Positions 45,911 to 57,000 are shown, numbered from the stretch's first letter. The stretch: 64,000 nucleotides of DNA from Thraustochytrium sp. TN22 (GCA_013306675.1 JABLUY010000025.1:124001-188000), one strand, 5' to 3'. Made by a program: numbers and translations. The notes: generated from the letters alone by a model not told the origin.

Positions 45911-47556
45911 GGCGGCGCACGAAAGCGCCGGTGGCCGAGACGAAGCCCTCCGGCGACGTCGAGTCCGTCGAAGTCTCCTCGCTCTCCAGTGCTGAGGACG
46001 ATATGCGACTGCCGGCCACCCAGGCTGCGCCCACGCCCGCGGCGCGAAAGGCTGCGCCCGCTGCCGGGGCACGAGCAGGTCGCGAGAGCGAGGCAGGCCT
46101 GGATGCGGCCCCTTCAACGTCGTTTGGGGTGCTTCACGAAGTCTCTGCCAATACGAGTTCGGCGGCCACGACAAAAAAGGCCAAGACGAAGACCTCGGTT
46201 GCCACGGACGGGCTGGACGACGAGAGTGAAATCAAGGTCAAGTTGCGCAGCTATCAGCAGCGGCTGCTGGACAAGGTGGAGCGAGGGGTGAGGACAGGTC
46301 GGCACACGCTCGTGTACCTGCCGACGGGCGGCGGCAAGACGGTGCTGGCGGCGCACCTGGTGCGGCGCTTCGTGCGCGGACGCGAGGCCGGCAGCTCGCA
46401 TGCGCTCTTTGTGGTGAATCGCAACGCGCTCGTGGACCAGACGGCGCGCACGATGGAGGCGTGCGGCCTGGCGCGGACGGATTACGGCTTCGTCAAGGCC
46501 GGGAAGGCGCCGACAGCGGGCGCGGCGCTGCAGATCGCGTCCATCCAGACGCTCTTCAGCCGCAAGCAGATGCGCGAGACGCACAGCTCGCTGGCGTCTG
46601 TTCGACTCGTGGTCGTGGATGAGGCGCACTGTATGCTAGCTGCGCAATACCTGCAGCTGCTAGAGCGCTTCGGGCAGGCTGTGGTTGTGGGCCTGACGGC
46701 CACGCCCTTTCGCATGCGCGAGGAGGAGTCCTTGGAGGAGGTCTTCCCGCGACTCGCGCAGGGGCCCTCGGTGAGCCAGATGATTCGGCGAGGCAGTCTC
46801 GTGCCGCCGGTGTTTTTGGCGCCCTCCACGGCGCCCGGCCGCAAGCTCACGAGCCGCGTCGCGCTGCTCGATAAGACGCTCGACGCGGCCGTCAAGCGCT
46901 GGCAGGACTACTGCCCCGGCGCCTCCACCATTGCCTTTTGCGCCTCCGTCAAGCAGTCGCAGGAGCTGGCCGCCAAATTTCTCGATGCTGGCGTGTCGGC
47001 GCAGCACCTCGACGGGACGACCACGGAAACGCGCCGCCGTGCCATCTTTGAGCTGGCTGCGGCGCGTGAGGTCCTCGTGCTCTGCTCCGTGGGCGTGCTC
47101 TCCGAGGGCTTCGACCTGCCCTGCGTCGAGGCCGTCCTTTTGCTGCGCCCCACCGACTCGCGAGGCCTTTACGTGCAGCAGGTGGGCCGTGGCTTGCGGC
47201 CCTCGCCAGGGAAGGCGCGCTGCCTAGTGCTCGACGAAGTCGGCAACGTCTACCGGCACGGTCCGGTGGACGGGCCGCTCGGTTTCAAGTGGGAGGACCT
47301 GCCCTGCGCGCTGCTCGGGGACGGTGAAGCGGCCAAGCGCCGCGCCGAGGCGCGCATGCAGCGCCTCGTGCGGGACTGCATCTCCGCCTCTTGTCCAGCC
47401 GTCGTCCATGCCCAGGACCCGGAACCGCGCTGCCTGCTTTGCCGTGAGCGACGAGCGGCCGCCAGGGCCAAGAAGGCCTCCGTCGCTGCGGACGATCTCG
47501 CCGACCTCCTCGCCTCGGGGCTGCGCGTTGCGGAGGATGAGACGGCCCGTTCGTAG
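45538..47556 (+). CDS. SF2 helicase, RadD/YejH-like
   Basis: 672 residues from MDDLAALREA. The first 220 residues are disordered: repeated blocks of D-S-AEVSSL-S-S-DEDED (three copies of VSSLxSxED). The helicase core follows: LRSYQQRLLDKVERGVRTG (Q-motif-like), Walker A PTGGGKTVLAAHL, ASIQTL, DEAH box in VVDEAHCML, VGLTATPFRM, then the second RecA domain with IAFCASVKQSQELA, LCSVGVLSEGFDLPCVEAVL and motif VI QQVGRGLRPSPGKARCLVLD. The GFDLP and GRGLRPSPGK motifs and the overall length fit the RadD/YejH group of bacterial DNA-repair helicases. The last 90 residues contain CISASCP and CLLCRERR, a possible zinc site like the one RadD carries. It may be of bacterial origin; the long acidic leader is a eukaryotic addition. 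Confidence 0.82.
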
Positions 47557-47658
47557 TCGTAGAGTCGTAGATCGAGAGAGCAAGACAGCGAGGGAGCGAG
47601 AGACACAGAAAAGGGGAAGGAATAGCAATTTAGTGTACACTACGAGTACTCGGGTTGA

Positions 47659-49575
47659 TCATGGAGTACCACGCGCCACAAGGCGGGACCACGCTTGCCG
47701 AATGCTCTTTCGCGGCGGCAGGACGTTTGGGTCCACGCGCGCAGCAAGGTTGTGAACAGCTTGCCACTGCCCTCGCGTTGCATGCCAGTGCGCCATGGCC
47801 ACCAGCTGCTGCGCGTTCTCGCGTTCGCTCAGCGGAAAACGCATCGCAAAGGCCTGTGCAATGCGCGCATCGAGCGCTGTCCGGTCGTCTCGCGGCAGAT
47901 GCCACATGAGCGCCCAGACCAGCTCGAAGTCGTCGTGCGTGACGTCCAGGAGCGCATACAAACCGTCCGACCCGAGCTTCGCGGCTAGAGCGCGCCGCTC
48001 AGCCGCGTCCATGCCCGTGATCCAGCCCTGCAGACGATCAAAGTCCGTGACTGTGAAGCCCTGCGCCAAGACGGCTTTGACGGCATCCAATGCAGCCGCG
48101 GCCTGCTGCCCGGCGTTGAGGACGTACGCGCTCAGGCCCAGGCCCTGCGTCGGGTCCTCCTGGTGCCACGCTGCAACCGAGCCCACGCGCGCGTCGCAAG
48201 CCCAGAGCGCCCCAAGCGTGTACGGGTCTACGGCGCACGAGATACAGCCGCCCTGTCCGTGGCGATCCAGACCCGGGACACCCGCATGCCACGCCATGAC
48301 GTCCTGCACGGAGTCCTGCATCTTGTCGGCCACGAGTGCAAGGCGTGGCTGCGCGGACCCGTGGCACAGGCGCGCGAGCGCGTCTCCCGCCGCCGCGTTG
48401 ATGAGCACGGGCTGGCCCGTCGGCGCGTCTACCGCGGCGAGCACCGCGCGCGCACGAGCGTCGTCGTCGCGCACTACTTCGAAGTCAAGCTCCACGCTCG
48501 CATGGTTTGGGACAACGGGTGCCGCCTCGCCCGCTGTCACGCGCCGTGGCCAGCTTGTGCAGACGCCGCGCTCGAGGCGGCTGCCGATGCGGAAGACCTC
48601 AGCTGGGAGTGAGTCCAGCACGTAGTTGCAAATGGCCACCACGGGCGATTCGCGCAGATCTACCGTGCGCCCCTTGCCCTCGCCCAGCAGGCGAAAGGCG
48701 CTGTAGTCCACGCTCTCGTCAAGCAGGTCCAGCTGCGCAAAGGCCAAGCGCCCTTCTTCAACAAGGTCGGCCAGGTCCGCGCGCGCGCGCACCTGTTGCA
48801 TGGCGCCCTGGTGGAAGTCCGTCATGACTACACAGACGCGCAGCGCCGCATCCACTTCGCGCAGCGCCCGCGCGAGCCTGAACGCGAATGTGCCGTGACC
48901 CGACCCGAGGTCCAGCACGTAGAGCCGCGTCGTGCCAAGGGACCACGTCTCGCTTAGTCCCGCAACGACCCGCGCGTACTGGTGCGCCAAAAAGCAGCTC
49001 GACGTAATCCCGCACGGCACGTCGTTGGACTCCCACGGGCGCAGGCCCTGCGCCGCGTAGTACTGGGCGCTCATGCGCCATAAACAGCTCTCGGCCAAGG
49101 GCACGCGCTGCTCGAGCGGCCCAAAGTTGAGCCTGTCCTTGTCCTTGCCCTCGCACTCGCCCTCGCACTCGCGCTCGCGCTGCCGCCTGCGCCTGCGTTG
49201 GCGCCCGCTCTGGTCCTGCCTCGGCTCGTGCTTGTCGAGGCGCCTGCGCTTGCCGTCGTCCGCTGCGAGGTCCGCCACGCCCAGCGCTTCGAGCTCCTGC
49301 AGCAGAAAGGCGCGCTCTCGGGGCGTGCTGCACGCCAGCGTGAGCGCCAGCTTGGGCGCCAGCGGCGCCAGCACGCGGCGCGGGCTTACGTGGTGGTGGT
49401 GGCGCTGCTGCTCATCATGCCCGTGCTCGCGGCATGGTCGTCGTTCGTCGCGGTCGAGCCGCAGCAGCAGCAGCGCGAGCCCCAGCGGGAGTCTGCGCGG
49501 CGACCCAAAGGTGGCGAGCGCAGCCTCCTCGAGCGCCGCCAGCAGTCGGCCCTTGCCGCACGCTTCGACCGCCAT
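47659..49575 (-). CDS. SAM-dependent class I methyltransferase
   Basis: From MAVEACGKGR at 49575 the product is 638 residues; an upstream Met at 49668 is also in frame. A basic Arg/Gln/Glu-rich insertion (about 125-150) follows an N-terminal helical region. CLWRMSAQYYAAQGLRPWES leads into a Rossmann methyltransferase domain: SAM motif I LDLGSGHGTFAFRLARAL, motif II VVMTDFHQGAMQQV and motif IV-like VVAICNYVLDSLPAEVFRI. The YVLDSLP phrase recalls bacterial methyltransferases of the MidA-like group, which modify Arg of a respiratory subunit. The C-terminal 200 residues are helical (GWITGMDAAERRALAAKLGS, HLPRDDRTALDARIAQAF), perhaps TPR-like. Substrate unknown. It converges with the helicase gene, with 102 bp between stops. 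Confidence 0.72.
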   Translation of the reverse strand: MAVEACGKGRLLAALEEAALATFGSPRRLPLGLALLLLRLDRDERRPCREHGHDEQQRHHHHVSPRRVLAPLAPKLALTLACSTPRERAFLLQELEALGVADLAADDGKRRRLDKHEPRQDQSGRQRRRRRQRERECEGECEGKDKDRLNFGPLEQRVPLAESCLWRMSAQYYAAQGLRPWESNDVPCGITSSCFLAHQYARVVAGLSETWSLGTTRLYVLDLGSGHGTFAFRLARALREVDAALRVCVVMTDFHQGAMQQVRARADLADLVEEGRLAFAQLDLLDESVDYSAFRLLGEGKGRTVDLRESPVVAICNYVLDSLPAEVFRIGSRLERGVCTSWPRRVTAGEAAPVVPNHASVELDFEVVRDDDARARAVLAAVDAPTGQPVLINAAAGDALARLCHGSAQPRLALVADKMQDSVQDVMAWHAGVPGLDRHGQGGCISCAVDPYTLGALWACDARVGSVAAWHQEDPTQGLGLSAYVLNAGQQAAAALDAVKAVLAQGFTVTDFDRLQGWITGMDAAERRALAAKLGSDGLYALLDVTHDDFELVWALMWHLPRDDRTALDARIAQAFAMRFPLSERENAQQLVAMAHWHATRGQWQAVHNLAARVDPNVLPPRKSIRQAWSRLVARGTP

Positions 49576-49841
49576 GGAGTTTTGCTTGCAAAGCTGGCGC
49601 CACGAGCACGGCACCGAGTGCGAGGCCGGGGACAAAAAGGGCCTGCTGCCGGAATGCCTCTGTAGCAAGCTTTGCTCTTGCTGTGTGTTTGGTGCAAGCT
49701 AGCTAGACAGCGTGAGTTTCCGCACTCAATGTCAGCTCACTGTCAGCCGCGGCCAGCTTCCTGATGAAGAGGTTCATCGCCAGTGACAGGGACAAGGCCA
49801 TGAACAGCTCTCAGTGAGAAAAGTTCTACCTGTAAGTTCAA

Positions 49842-51704
49842 TCAAATGTGCAGGGCCGGGTTGGCAAAGGGCGCGCACGCGAGAATGACAGCGTGCGAGT
49901 AGTACGAGGTGCGGTCGATCTGGCCCATGGTGAGCGTGCCGACGGTGCCGCCCTTTTGCTTTTGGTTGGTGGTCCCGTGCACAATGTCGTCGGCGCGGCC
50001 AAGCTCGATGCCCTTGCGCACGAGCGAGGCGAGCGCTGGCGGGATGTTAAAGGTCGCGGTGCGCGTGCAGTTGACGTCGCCGGCCGGGCTGATGACGGCG
50101 ATCCATGCGAAACACTCCATGACGCCGTCCTTGGTGTTGTCGTGCAGGCCACCCTCGATGCCCACCGCGAAGGCGCCCGGGTGCTTGTCGCGACAGTGCT
50201 CGGCGCGGTTGAGTGCGCCGCGGCGCGTCTCGGCGTCGCCCATGGGCTGGTCGCTGACGCCAGAGGGGGCATCCACGCCGACAAATTCGAAGCGCTTCTC
50301 GAGGCCCTCAAAGGCGCAGAGGAAGCCAGCCTTGGCGGCGTTCAGCTTGACCGGGTTGCGGCTGCCCACCACGACGCGGTCGGCGCGGGGCCGGCCCGGC
50401 TCGCCAAGCGCGCGCCGCAGCTCCAGCACGTGCGAGAAGTAGTTCGTGTAAAAGGCCTCCTCGGAGATCTTGGGCACGAGCAGCGGCTTGAACTTGGTGA
50501 GCGTGTTGTCGAGCGTCTCGGCGCGCACCGCGGCGGCGCGGTCCACCGGGTCCGTGAGGCTGAACGCAAAGCCCTGCGGCGTGTCCGGGTGCCTCGCGCG
50601 GAAGACCGCCAAGTCTACCTTGCCGTTGGGCCGCGTCAGCTGCAGCAGGCGCGTGCGGACCTGGTCCTTCCGCGTCAGCACGGCGCGCCGCCACTCCTTG
50701 GACGCCGGCAGCGCCTTGGCTGCGGTGAAGTCAAACACGCGCAGGTCCTCGGGCAGGGCGAACTTGAGCGGCGCCTCCTCCTCGCTGGCGCGGGTCGGCG
50801 CGCGGCCCTCCATACGGAACTTGTACTCGAGCAATTTGGAAAAGGCGAAGCAAAAGTCCTGCCGGAAGCGGGCCGCGTCCGTGGCGTACAGCTCAATCCA
50901 CGCGCGCTCCCGCGGCAAGCCCTGCTGCTCGCGCGACACCTGGTCGACGAAGAAGGCGTTGTCAAAGGGCTCCTGGCACTCCTGCAGGCAGCGCAGCACA
51001 ACGCGCTCCTGCGTGGAGAAACAGCGCAGGTCCACAAAGGGCAGCTCCTCGGCGCGACCGGGCCGCCAGGCGGCGCGCGGGCCGCCCAGCTCCTCGACGG
51101 CCAGCATGCCGGCCAGCGTGTCCACGTCGGCGCTCGACAGCCCATGCGCCGCGAAGCGCGCGTGCACGGGGTCCAGCAGCGCGCGAGCCTGCTGCGCGCG
51201 CTTCTTGGCGCGCGTCCGCGCCTCCGCCGCCTCCGTGCTGCTCTCCTCGCCCTCCAGCTGCCCGTGCCAGAGCCACATGGCCTGCGCCACCTGCGGCGCG
51301 CACCGCTCCACGCGCAGCAGCGCGCGCAGCGAGATGGCCAGCTCCGCCAGCACCTTTTCGTTCTCCACAAACGCCTCGCTCAGCAGCGCCAGCACGTGCG
51401 AGAAGTAGTTGTAGAAGAACTCCTGCTCGCTGCGCGCTTGCTTCTTGCCCTCCTGTACGCGCGGGTCCAGCACGCTGGCCGCGGCCGCCGCCGACGCGTC
51501 CTGCCCGTTCGCCATGTCGAACGAGAACATCAAGCTCTGGCTCGCCTCATGCGCGCGCGCGAACACCGCCTCGCCGTGATGCGACAGGTCCCTGAGCAGC
51601 TCCACCAGCTTGCTCTTGTCCGCGAGCCCGTCCACCTTGGCGCGCAGCTGCTGCGCCTCCGCTGCGCGGAAGCCAAACACCGCGCGCACCGCCTCCTCCT
51701 CCAT
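49842..51704 (-). CDS. BSD-domain protein fused to DUF84/YjjX-type NTP phosphatase
   Basis: 620 residues, intronless. Two BSD-like hairpins are seen: one ending SEQEFFYNYFSHVLALL (about 92-108) and one ending LVPKISEEAFYTNYFSHVLEL (about 425-445). The usual FW of BSD is FY here. From about residue 455 a complete inosine/xanthosine triphosphatase domain follows: RVVVGSRNPVKLNAAKAGF, VDAPSGVSDQPMGDAETRRG, FAVGIEGGL, ECFAWIAVIS, NQKQKGGTVGTLTMGQIDR, YYSHAVILACAPF. This domain hydrolyses non-canonical purine nucleotides (ITP/XTP) in bacteria and is the C-terminal part of animal PRRC1. BSD domains occur in TFIIH p62 and synapse-associated proteins. The fusion could place nucleotide cleansing on a membrane or transcription platform. 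It starts divergently from RF2. Confidence 0.82.
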   Translation of the reverse strand: MEEEAVRAVFGFRAAEAQQLRAKVDGLADKSKLVELLRDLSHHGEAVFARAHEASQSLMFSFDMANGQDASAAAAASVLDPRVQEGKKQARSEQEFFYNYFSHVLALLSEAFVENEKVLAELAISLRALLRVERCAPQVAQAMWLWHGQLEGEESSTEAAEARTRAKKRAQQARALLDPVHARFAAHGLSSADVDTLAGMLAVEELGGPRAAWRPGRAEELPFVDLRCFSTQERVVLRCLQECQEPFDNAFFVDQVSREQQGLPRERAWIELYATDAARFRQDFCFAFSKLLEYKFRMEGRAPTRASEEEAPLKFALPEDLRVFDFTAAKALPASKEWRRAVLTRKDQVRTRLLQLTRPNGKVDLAVFRARHPDTPQGFAFSLTDPVDRAAAVRAETLDNTLTKFKPLLVPKISEEAFYTNYFSHVLELRRALGEPGRPRADRVVVGSRNPVKLNAAKAGFLCAFEGLEKRFEFVGVDAPSGVSDQPMGDAETRRGALNRAEHCRDKHPGAFAVGIEGGLHDNTKDGVMECFAWIAVISPAGDVNCTRTATFNIPPALASLVRKGIELGRADDIVHGTTNQKQKGGTVGTLTMGQIDRTSYYSHAVILACAPFANPALHI

Positions 51705-52114
51705 CCTCTTCGCCCCGCCCCGCGTCGCCCCGCCCCGCCCCGCCCCGCCCCGCCTCGCCTCGCCTCGCCTCGCTCGTACGGCTCGCCGTCCTCGGCGTCG
51801 TTACCCGCCGCGGGCGCGCCGCGCCAGCCGCGCCGGAGGCCGCAGGGGCACGCGCGCTCGCGGGCTGCGCGTGCGCTCGCGCCGGCCTGCCGCCGCCGCC
51901 GCCGCCGCGCCGCCCAGGTCGCCGCCCGCGCCGCCCGCCGCGCCGCAGCGGCCGCGCGAGGCGTTTCTGCTCTGCCGTGCCGGGCATGGGGGCGGCCATG
52001 GCGCCGGCGCCCGCCGCCGCCGCCGCCGCGCGGCAGAGCGCGAACGGGGCCGCTGCGCGCGGCGGGGCGCAGCGCGGCGGCGGCGGCGGCGGCGGCGGCA
52101 GCGCGCGCGGCAGG

Positions 52115-53500
52115 ATGGCCTGCGCGGCGCTGCGGCGCGGCGGCGGCGCGCGCAGGGCGCTCGCCGCGGCCGCGAGCCCGAGGTGGACGGCCACGAGCGC
52201 GACGCCGTGGAGCGCGCGGGCGACGGCGGCCAGGCCCGGCGCGGAGGGGCTGCGCAGGCCGCGCGTGCAGAGGCAGGGCTGGGCCGCGGCAGGCAGGGTG
52301 CGGTGGCTGAGCGACGAGACGCCCGCGGCGCGCAGCAGCAGCCTGAGCAGCGTGCAGGAGCTGCACAGGGAGGTGACGGGCATGGTGCAGTCGGTGCAGG
52401 CCAAGGTGGAGCGGCGCGGCGTGCGCGAGCGCCTGGCGGAGCTGACCAAGGAGCTGGCGCGAGAGGACTTGTGGGACAACCCGGACCGCGCCGGCCGCCT
52501 GAGCCGCGAGCACGCGGCGCTCGCGGACACGGTCAGCAAGCTCGACGGCTTCTCCACCTCCATCGAGAACGCGCTCGAGATGGCCGCGCTCGCGGACGAG
52601 GAGGGCGAGACGCAGGTCGTGGGCGACTGCCTCGAAGACCTGGAGGAGATTCACAAGCAGCTGCAGCGCTTCCACCTCAGCATGCTCTTGGACCACCCGG
52701 CCGACAAGCTCGGCTGCATGTTCGAGCTTGCCGCCGGCGCCGGCGGCACCGAGTCCTGCGACTGGACCGAGATGCTCCTGGAAATGTACCGCCGCTGGGC
52801 GGAGCAGTCCGGCTACTCGGCCACGGTCGTGGAGACCTCGCCCGGCACCGAGGCCGGCTTGCGCTCCGCCACTTTGCACGTGCGCGGGCTCAACGCGTAT
52901 GGCTGGGCCAAGGCCGAGACCGGCGTGCACCGCATGGTGCGCATCTCCGAGTACGACACCAACGGCCGCCGCCAGACCTGCTTTGCGCAGGTCAGCGTGC
53001 TGCCGCTCATGGAGGAGGACGACGAGGAGAACGCCAAGATGATCGAGATCGACCCGGCCGACCTCAAGATCGACACCTACCGCGCCTCTGGCGCCGGCGG
53101 CCAGCACGTCAACACCACCGAGTCCGCCGTGCGCATCACGCACTTGCCCACTGGCGTCATTGCGCAGTCCCAGGCGGAGCGATCTCAGCACCGCAACAAG
53201 GCCACCGCCATGTCCACGCTGCGCTCGCGCCTGCTCGAGCGCCGCCTGCAGGCCGAGCGCGACGCGCGACGCGCGCAGCGCAGCTCTCTTGGCGACAACG
53301 CCTGGGGCAACCAGATCCGCTCCTACGTGCTGCACCCGTACAAGCTCGTCAAGGACCATCGCACCAACCACGAGACGCCCCAGGCGCTCGCCGTGCTCCG
53401 CGGCGAGCCGGACTTTCTCACCCCCTTTATGGAGGCCTACCTCGCGCAGACGGCCACCGACGACGACGTCGCCGCGCCCGTCGGGTCAGCCGAGCCCTGA
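52115..53500 (+). CDS. Organellar peptide chain release factor 2-type, altered codon-recognition loop
   Basis: From MACAALRRGG at 52115 the product is 461 residues; an upstream Met at 51977 is in frame through GC-only sequence. The Ala/Arg-rich leader to about residue 75 ends VRWLSDE, a plausible mitochondrial processing site. The rest is an RF2-type factor: ELTKELAREDLWDNPDRAGRL, AGAGGTESCDWTEMLLEMY, RMVRISEYDTNGRRQTCF, and the catalytic GGQ in YRASGAGGQHVNTTESAVRI, then RSQHRNKATAMSTLRSRL and WGNQIRSYVLHPYKLVKD. The tripeptide that reads the stop codon in RF2, SPF, is replaced by SEY. Hydrolysis should work but stop-codon choice may differ. No bacterial-type +1 frameshift site is present. 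Mitochondrion is more likely than plastid. Confidence 0.85.
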   Translation: MACAALRRGGGARRALAAAASPRWTATSATPWSARATAARPGAEGLRRPRVQRQGWAAAGRVRWLSDETPAARSSSLSSVQELHREVTGMVQSVQAKVERRGVRERLAELTKELAREDLWDNPDRAGRLSREHAALADTVSKLDGFSTSIENALEMAALADEEGETQVVGDCLEDLEEIHKQLQRFHLSMLLDHPADKLGCMFELAAGAGGTESCDWTEMLLEMYRRWAEQSGYSATVVETSPGTEAGLRSATLHVRGLNAYGWAKAETGVHRMVRISEYDTNGRRQTCFAQVSVLPLMEEDDEENAKMIEIDPADLKIDTYRASGAGGQHVNTTESAVRITHLPTGVIAQSQAERSQHRNKATAMSTLRSRLLERRLQAERDARRAQRSSLGDNAWGNQIRSYVLHPYKLVKDHRTNHETPQALAVLRGEPDFLTPFMEAYLAQTATDDDVAAPVGSAEP

Positions 53501-54023
53501 CCATGATTGACAGTGAGACCCGCCCTGCATGCATGCATGCCTGGCGCTCCCGCTCTGCTCTGCCGATGGTGCAGCGCTGTGGCCGCCTGGGTTCGCTTCG
53601 TAGCGCACGAGGCCTCTAGCTAGCTAGTAGTCATCTCCTGATGTGAGTGCGACCCCTCCGACAGTCACGGACAGCCTTGCATTGCGCTCTCGGAATCGCG
53701 CGCCTCGCAGGTCTTGCAGTCGGTATCCGCGTGATCCCAGCCACACGAGCGCCCAGGGCCTTCTCGGACTTGGTTTCCGTCCCCGCGTCCAGCTCGTTGT
53801 CGGAGCTCTCGCGCGCTCGACCGCCCGGGTTCCCGCTCCTCCGATGGCAGCCCCGCCGCCGACCCGCCGTGGTAGTACCTGCAGTACAGCGAGCCCGGCA
53901 TGACGCGGCGCACGCCGAGGCGCCATACTGGCGGCGGCAGACGTGCAACGCCCGGGCCCAGCCCGCGGCGGTCGCGCGGGGCGCGGCGGCGGCAGCGGCG
54001 GCGGCGGCGGCGGCGGCGGCAGG
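53501..54023. promoter_or_regulatory. Intergenic region upstream of the kinesin gene
   Basis: About 520 bp between two plus-strand genes. Short CATGCATGCATG (53,527-53,542) and CTAGCTAGCTAG (53,614-53,628) repeats follow the RF2 stop. A GGCGGCGG run (53,990-54,020) directly precedes the kinesin start. No gene is recognised. Confidence 0.4.
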
Positions 54024-57000
54024 ATGGCGGCCGCGGAGGAGGGCTCCGCGGAGTACTGGCGGCAGACGGCCGCGCAGCGGCAGGCGGAGCTGGACGAGTT
54101 CATGGAGTCGAGCAAGGAGCTGGAGGAGGCGCTCGAGAGCGAGCTCGCCGCCAGCGAAGAACGCGTGACCAGCCTGCAGCGGGAGGTGGAGCGGCGGAGC
54201 GAGGAGCTGGAGCAGGCGCGCGCCAAGAGCGCGGAGGCAGGACCGCGAATGCTGGCGCTGGAGGAGAAGGCGCGCAAGATGGAGGCCGACCTGGCCGCCG
54301 CGCAGACGCGGGCGCGCACGCTCGAGACCGACAACGACGAGCTCGAGCGCAAGCTGCGCGCTGCCGAGGCCTCTGCTGAGGACATCAAGCACCAACTCGA
54401 GCACCAGATGGAGCAGAACGTCTTCTTGCAGGAGGAGCTCGACCAGGCTGCAGACGCTCAGCAGCGGCTTCGCGCCGAGCTCCAGGAGGCACAATCGGAG
54501 GCCGCCGCCAGCGCCGCCCGCCAGGACGCCGGCCAGGACCAGGCGGCTCGCGATGCCGAGGCTGGCCTCGCCGCCGCGCGTCAGCAGGTCGCGGACCTCG
54601 AGGCGCAGCTTCGCTCCGTGCGCGAAGATCTTGACCTGGAGCGCGCTTCTGCCGCAGCGGCCCGCGACGGCCATGCGCAACAGGCACAGCAGGCGCAGCA
54701 GGCGCAGCAGTCGCAGAGTGAGGGAGTCGAGGGCGTGCGCAAGCAGCTCGCAGAGATGGAGGCCAAGGCGCAGCAGAACACCGAGCTGCTCGCCAAAGCA
54801 CAGCAGGAGGCCGATGCACTGCGCAAGCAGCTCGCAGAGGTGGAAGCCAAGCTACAGGAGCAGGCGCGGCAAGGCGGCGACCGCCTCGCCGAGGCCCAAA
54901 AAGAGGCCGAGGCCCTGCGCAAGCAGCTTGCCGAGGCGAGCGCCGAGCTGCAGGAGCAGGCGCGGCAAGGCGGCGGCCGCCTCGACGAAGCGCAGAAAGA
55001 GGCCGAGGCCCTGCGCAAGCAGCTTGCCGAGGCGAACGCCGAGATGCAGGAGCAGGCGCGGCAAGGCGGTGACCGCCTCGACGAAGCGCAGAAAGAGGCC
55101 GAGGCCCTGCGCAAGCAGCTTGCCGAGGCGAACGCCAAGCTGCAACAGGCCAGACAGGACTCGGAAGCTGCTCAGGGCTCCCAGGGTGAGGTGATCGCCG
55201 AGGCCCGCGAGGAGGCGGAGAGCCTGCGCACTTTGCTCGCCGAAGCCAACTCCAGGCTGCAGAAAGCGCAGCAAGACTCGGAGACCCTGCAAGCGTCCCA
55301 AGGCGAAGTGCTTGCCAAGGCGCAGGAGGAAGTCGAGAGTCTGCGCGCGCAGTTGAACGAGGCGAGTGCCAAGCTGCAGCAGGCCCGGCAGGATTCGGAG
55401 GCCTCACAAAGCTCGCAGGGCGAGGTCCTTGCCAAGGCGCAGCAGGAGGCGGAGAGCTTGCGTGAGCAGCTGGCCGTGGCCGACGGCAAGCTGCAGCAGG
55501 GCCAGCAGGACTCGGAAGCCGCCCAGAGCGTGCTCGCCAAGGCGCAGGAGGAGGCCAGGGAGCTCCAGACCCGGCTCGCCGAGACCGAAGCGGAGCTGCG
55601 ACAGGCGGAGGAGAGGTCTGGGGCCATGGAGAAGCAAATGGTGGACTCCGCCGGGGCCCAGGGCGAGCTGCTGAGCAGCGCTCAAGAGGAGGCCAAGGCG
55701 CTCCGCGAGGAGTTGGCGGCCACGCGGGCCAAGGCGCAGCAGGGTGCCGAGGAGCTGGCGGCCGCGCAGGCCAAGCTAGAGCAGGCGGAGCAGACCGCCG
55801 CGGCGCTGCAGAGGCAGGTTGCGGACGCGGCCGGGGCTCAGGGCGAGCTGCTAAGCAGTGCCCAGGCGGAGGCGAAGCGTCTGCGCGAGGAGCTGGCGGC
55901 CGCGCAGGTCGCAGCGCAGCAGGGCGCAGAGCAGCTGGCCGTCGCGCAAGCCGAGGCCCACGAGGGCACCGAGAAGCTTGCGGCCGCTCAGGCGGAGGCG
56001 CGAGAGAGTGCGGAGAAGCTGGTGGCGGCGCAGGCCAGGGTGGAGGAAGCCTCGCAGGAGGCGCAAAAGGGTGTCGAGGAGCTGGCGGCGACCCGGGCGC
56101 AGCTGCAGTCGTCGCAGCAGGAGGCCGAGACGCGACTGCAGCAGGCGCAGGAGGAGGCAGAGAGCCTGCGGCGGCAGCTGGCCGAGGCCGGCGGCGCGCA
56201 CAACGAGGAGCTGGTCAAGGCCCGCGAGGCGGTGGAGGCTCTGCGCAAGGAGCTTGAGGAGGCGTCAGAGGCGCAGCGCGAGGCCGCGGCGGCGCAGGAG
56301 GAGGCCCGCATGGCGCACGCGTTGGTGGAGGAGCTCAAGCGCGACCTGCAGCACCTGGGCGCGGTGCAGGAGGAGCTGCTGACGGCGAACGACGCGACGG
56401 CGGCGGCCGAGCGGGCCCGCGCCGCGGCGGAGGCGGAGCTGGAGGCGCTGCGCGCGGAGCGCGGCGCGGCCGGCGCCGCGGACCGCGAGATGCAGGCGGA
56501 GCTGGAGCAGGCCCTGCAGGAGGTGGCGCGGCTGCGGACGGAGTCGGCGAACCTGGAGGTGGAGCTGGTGGAGACGCGCGCCGCGGCGGACTCGAGCAAG
56601 GCGGAGGAGAAGGTCTTCGCCGCGGCGCTGGAAGAGGAGCGGCAGCTGGCCGCGACGCAGGTGGAGGAGGCGCGGGCGGGGCTGGAGGCGGCGCGCGAGG
56701 CTCTGGCGCAGGAGCAGCGCACCGTTGCGAGCCTGCGACAGCAGCTGGGCGAGGCCGGCGAGCAGCTCGAGCACGAGCGCGCGTCGCAGCGCGCGCTGCA
56801 GTCGACGTCGGCGCTGCCAGCGGACGTGGAGAGCCTGCGCGCGGCGTACGCGGCGCAGCTGCGCACGAACTCGTCGCTGCTGACGCGCATGCAAAAGATG
56901 CGGGGCAACATCCTGGTGTGCTGCCGCATTCGGCCGGCTCTGGAGCACGAAGGCGCGGGCGCGCGCGCCGCGCCTGCGGTGGCGGCGCTGAGCTCAGAGG

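Noticed and set aside
51977-52114. Earlier Met for the RF2 gene
   Set aside because: The added 46 residues are Ala/Gly filler overlapping the shared promoter; the later Met gives a better targeting peptide. Not excluded.
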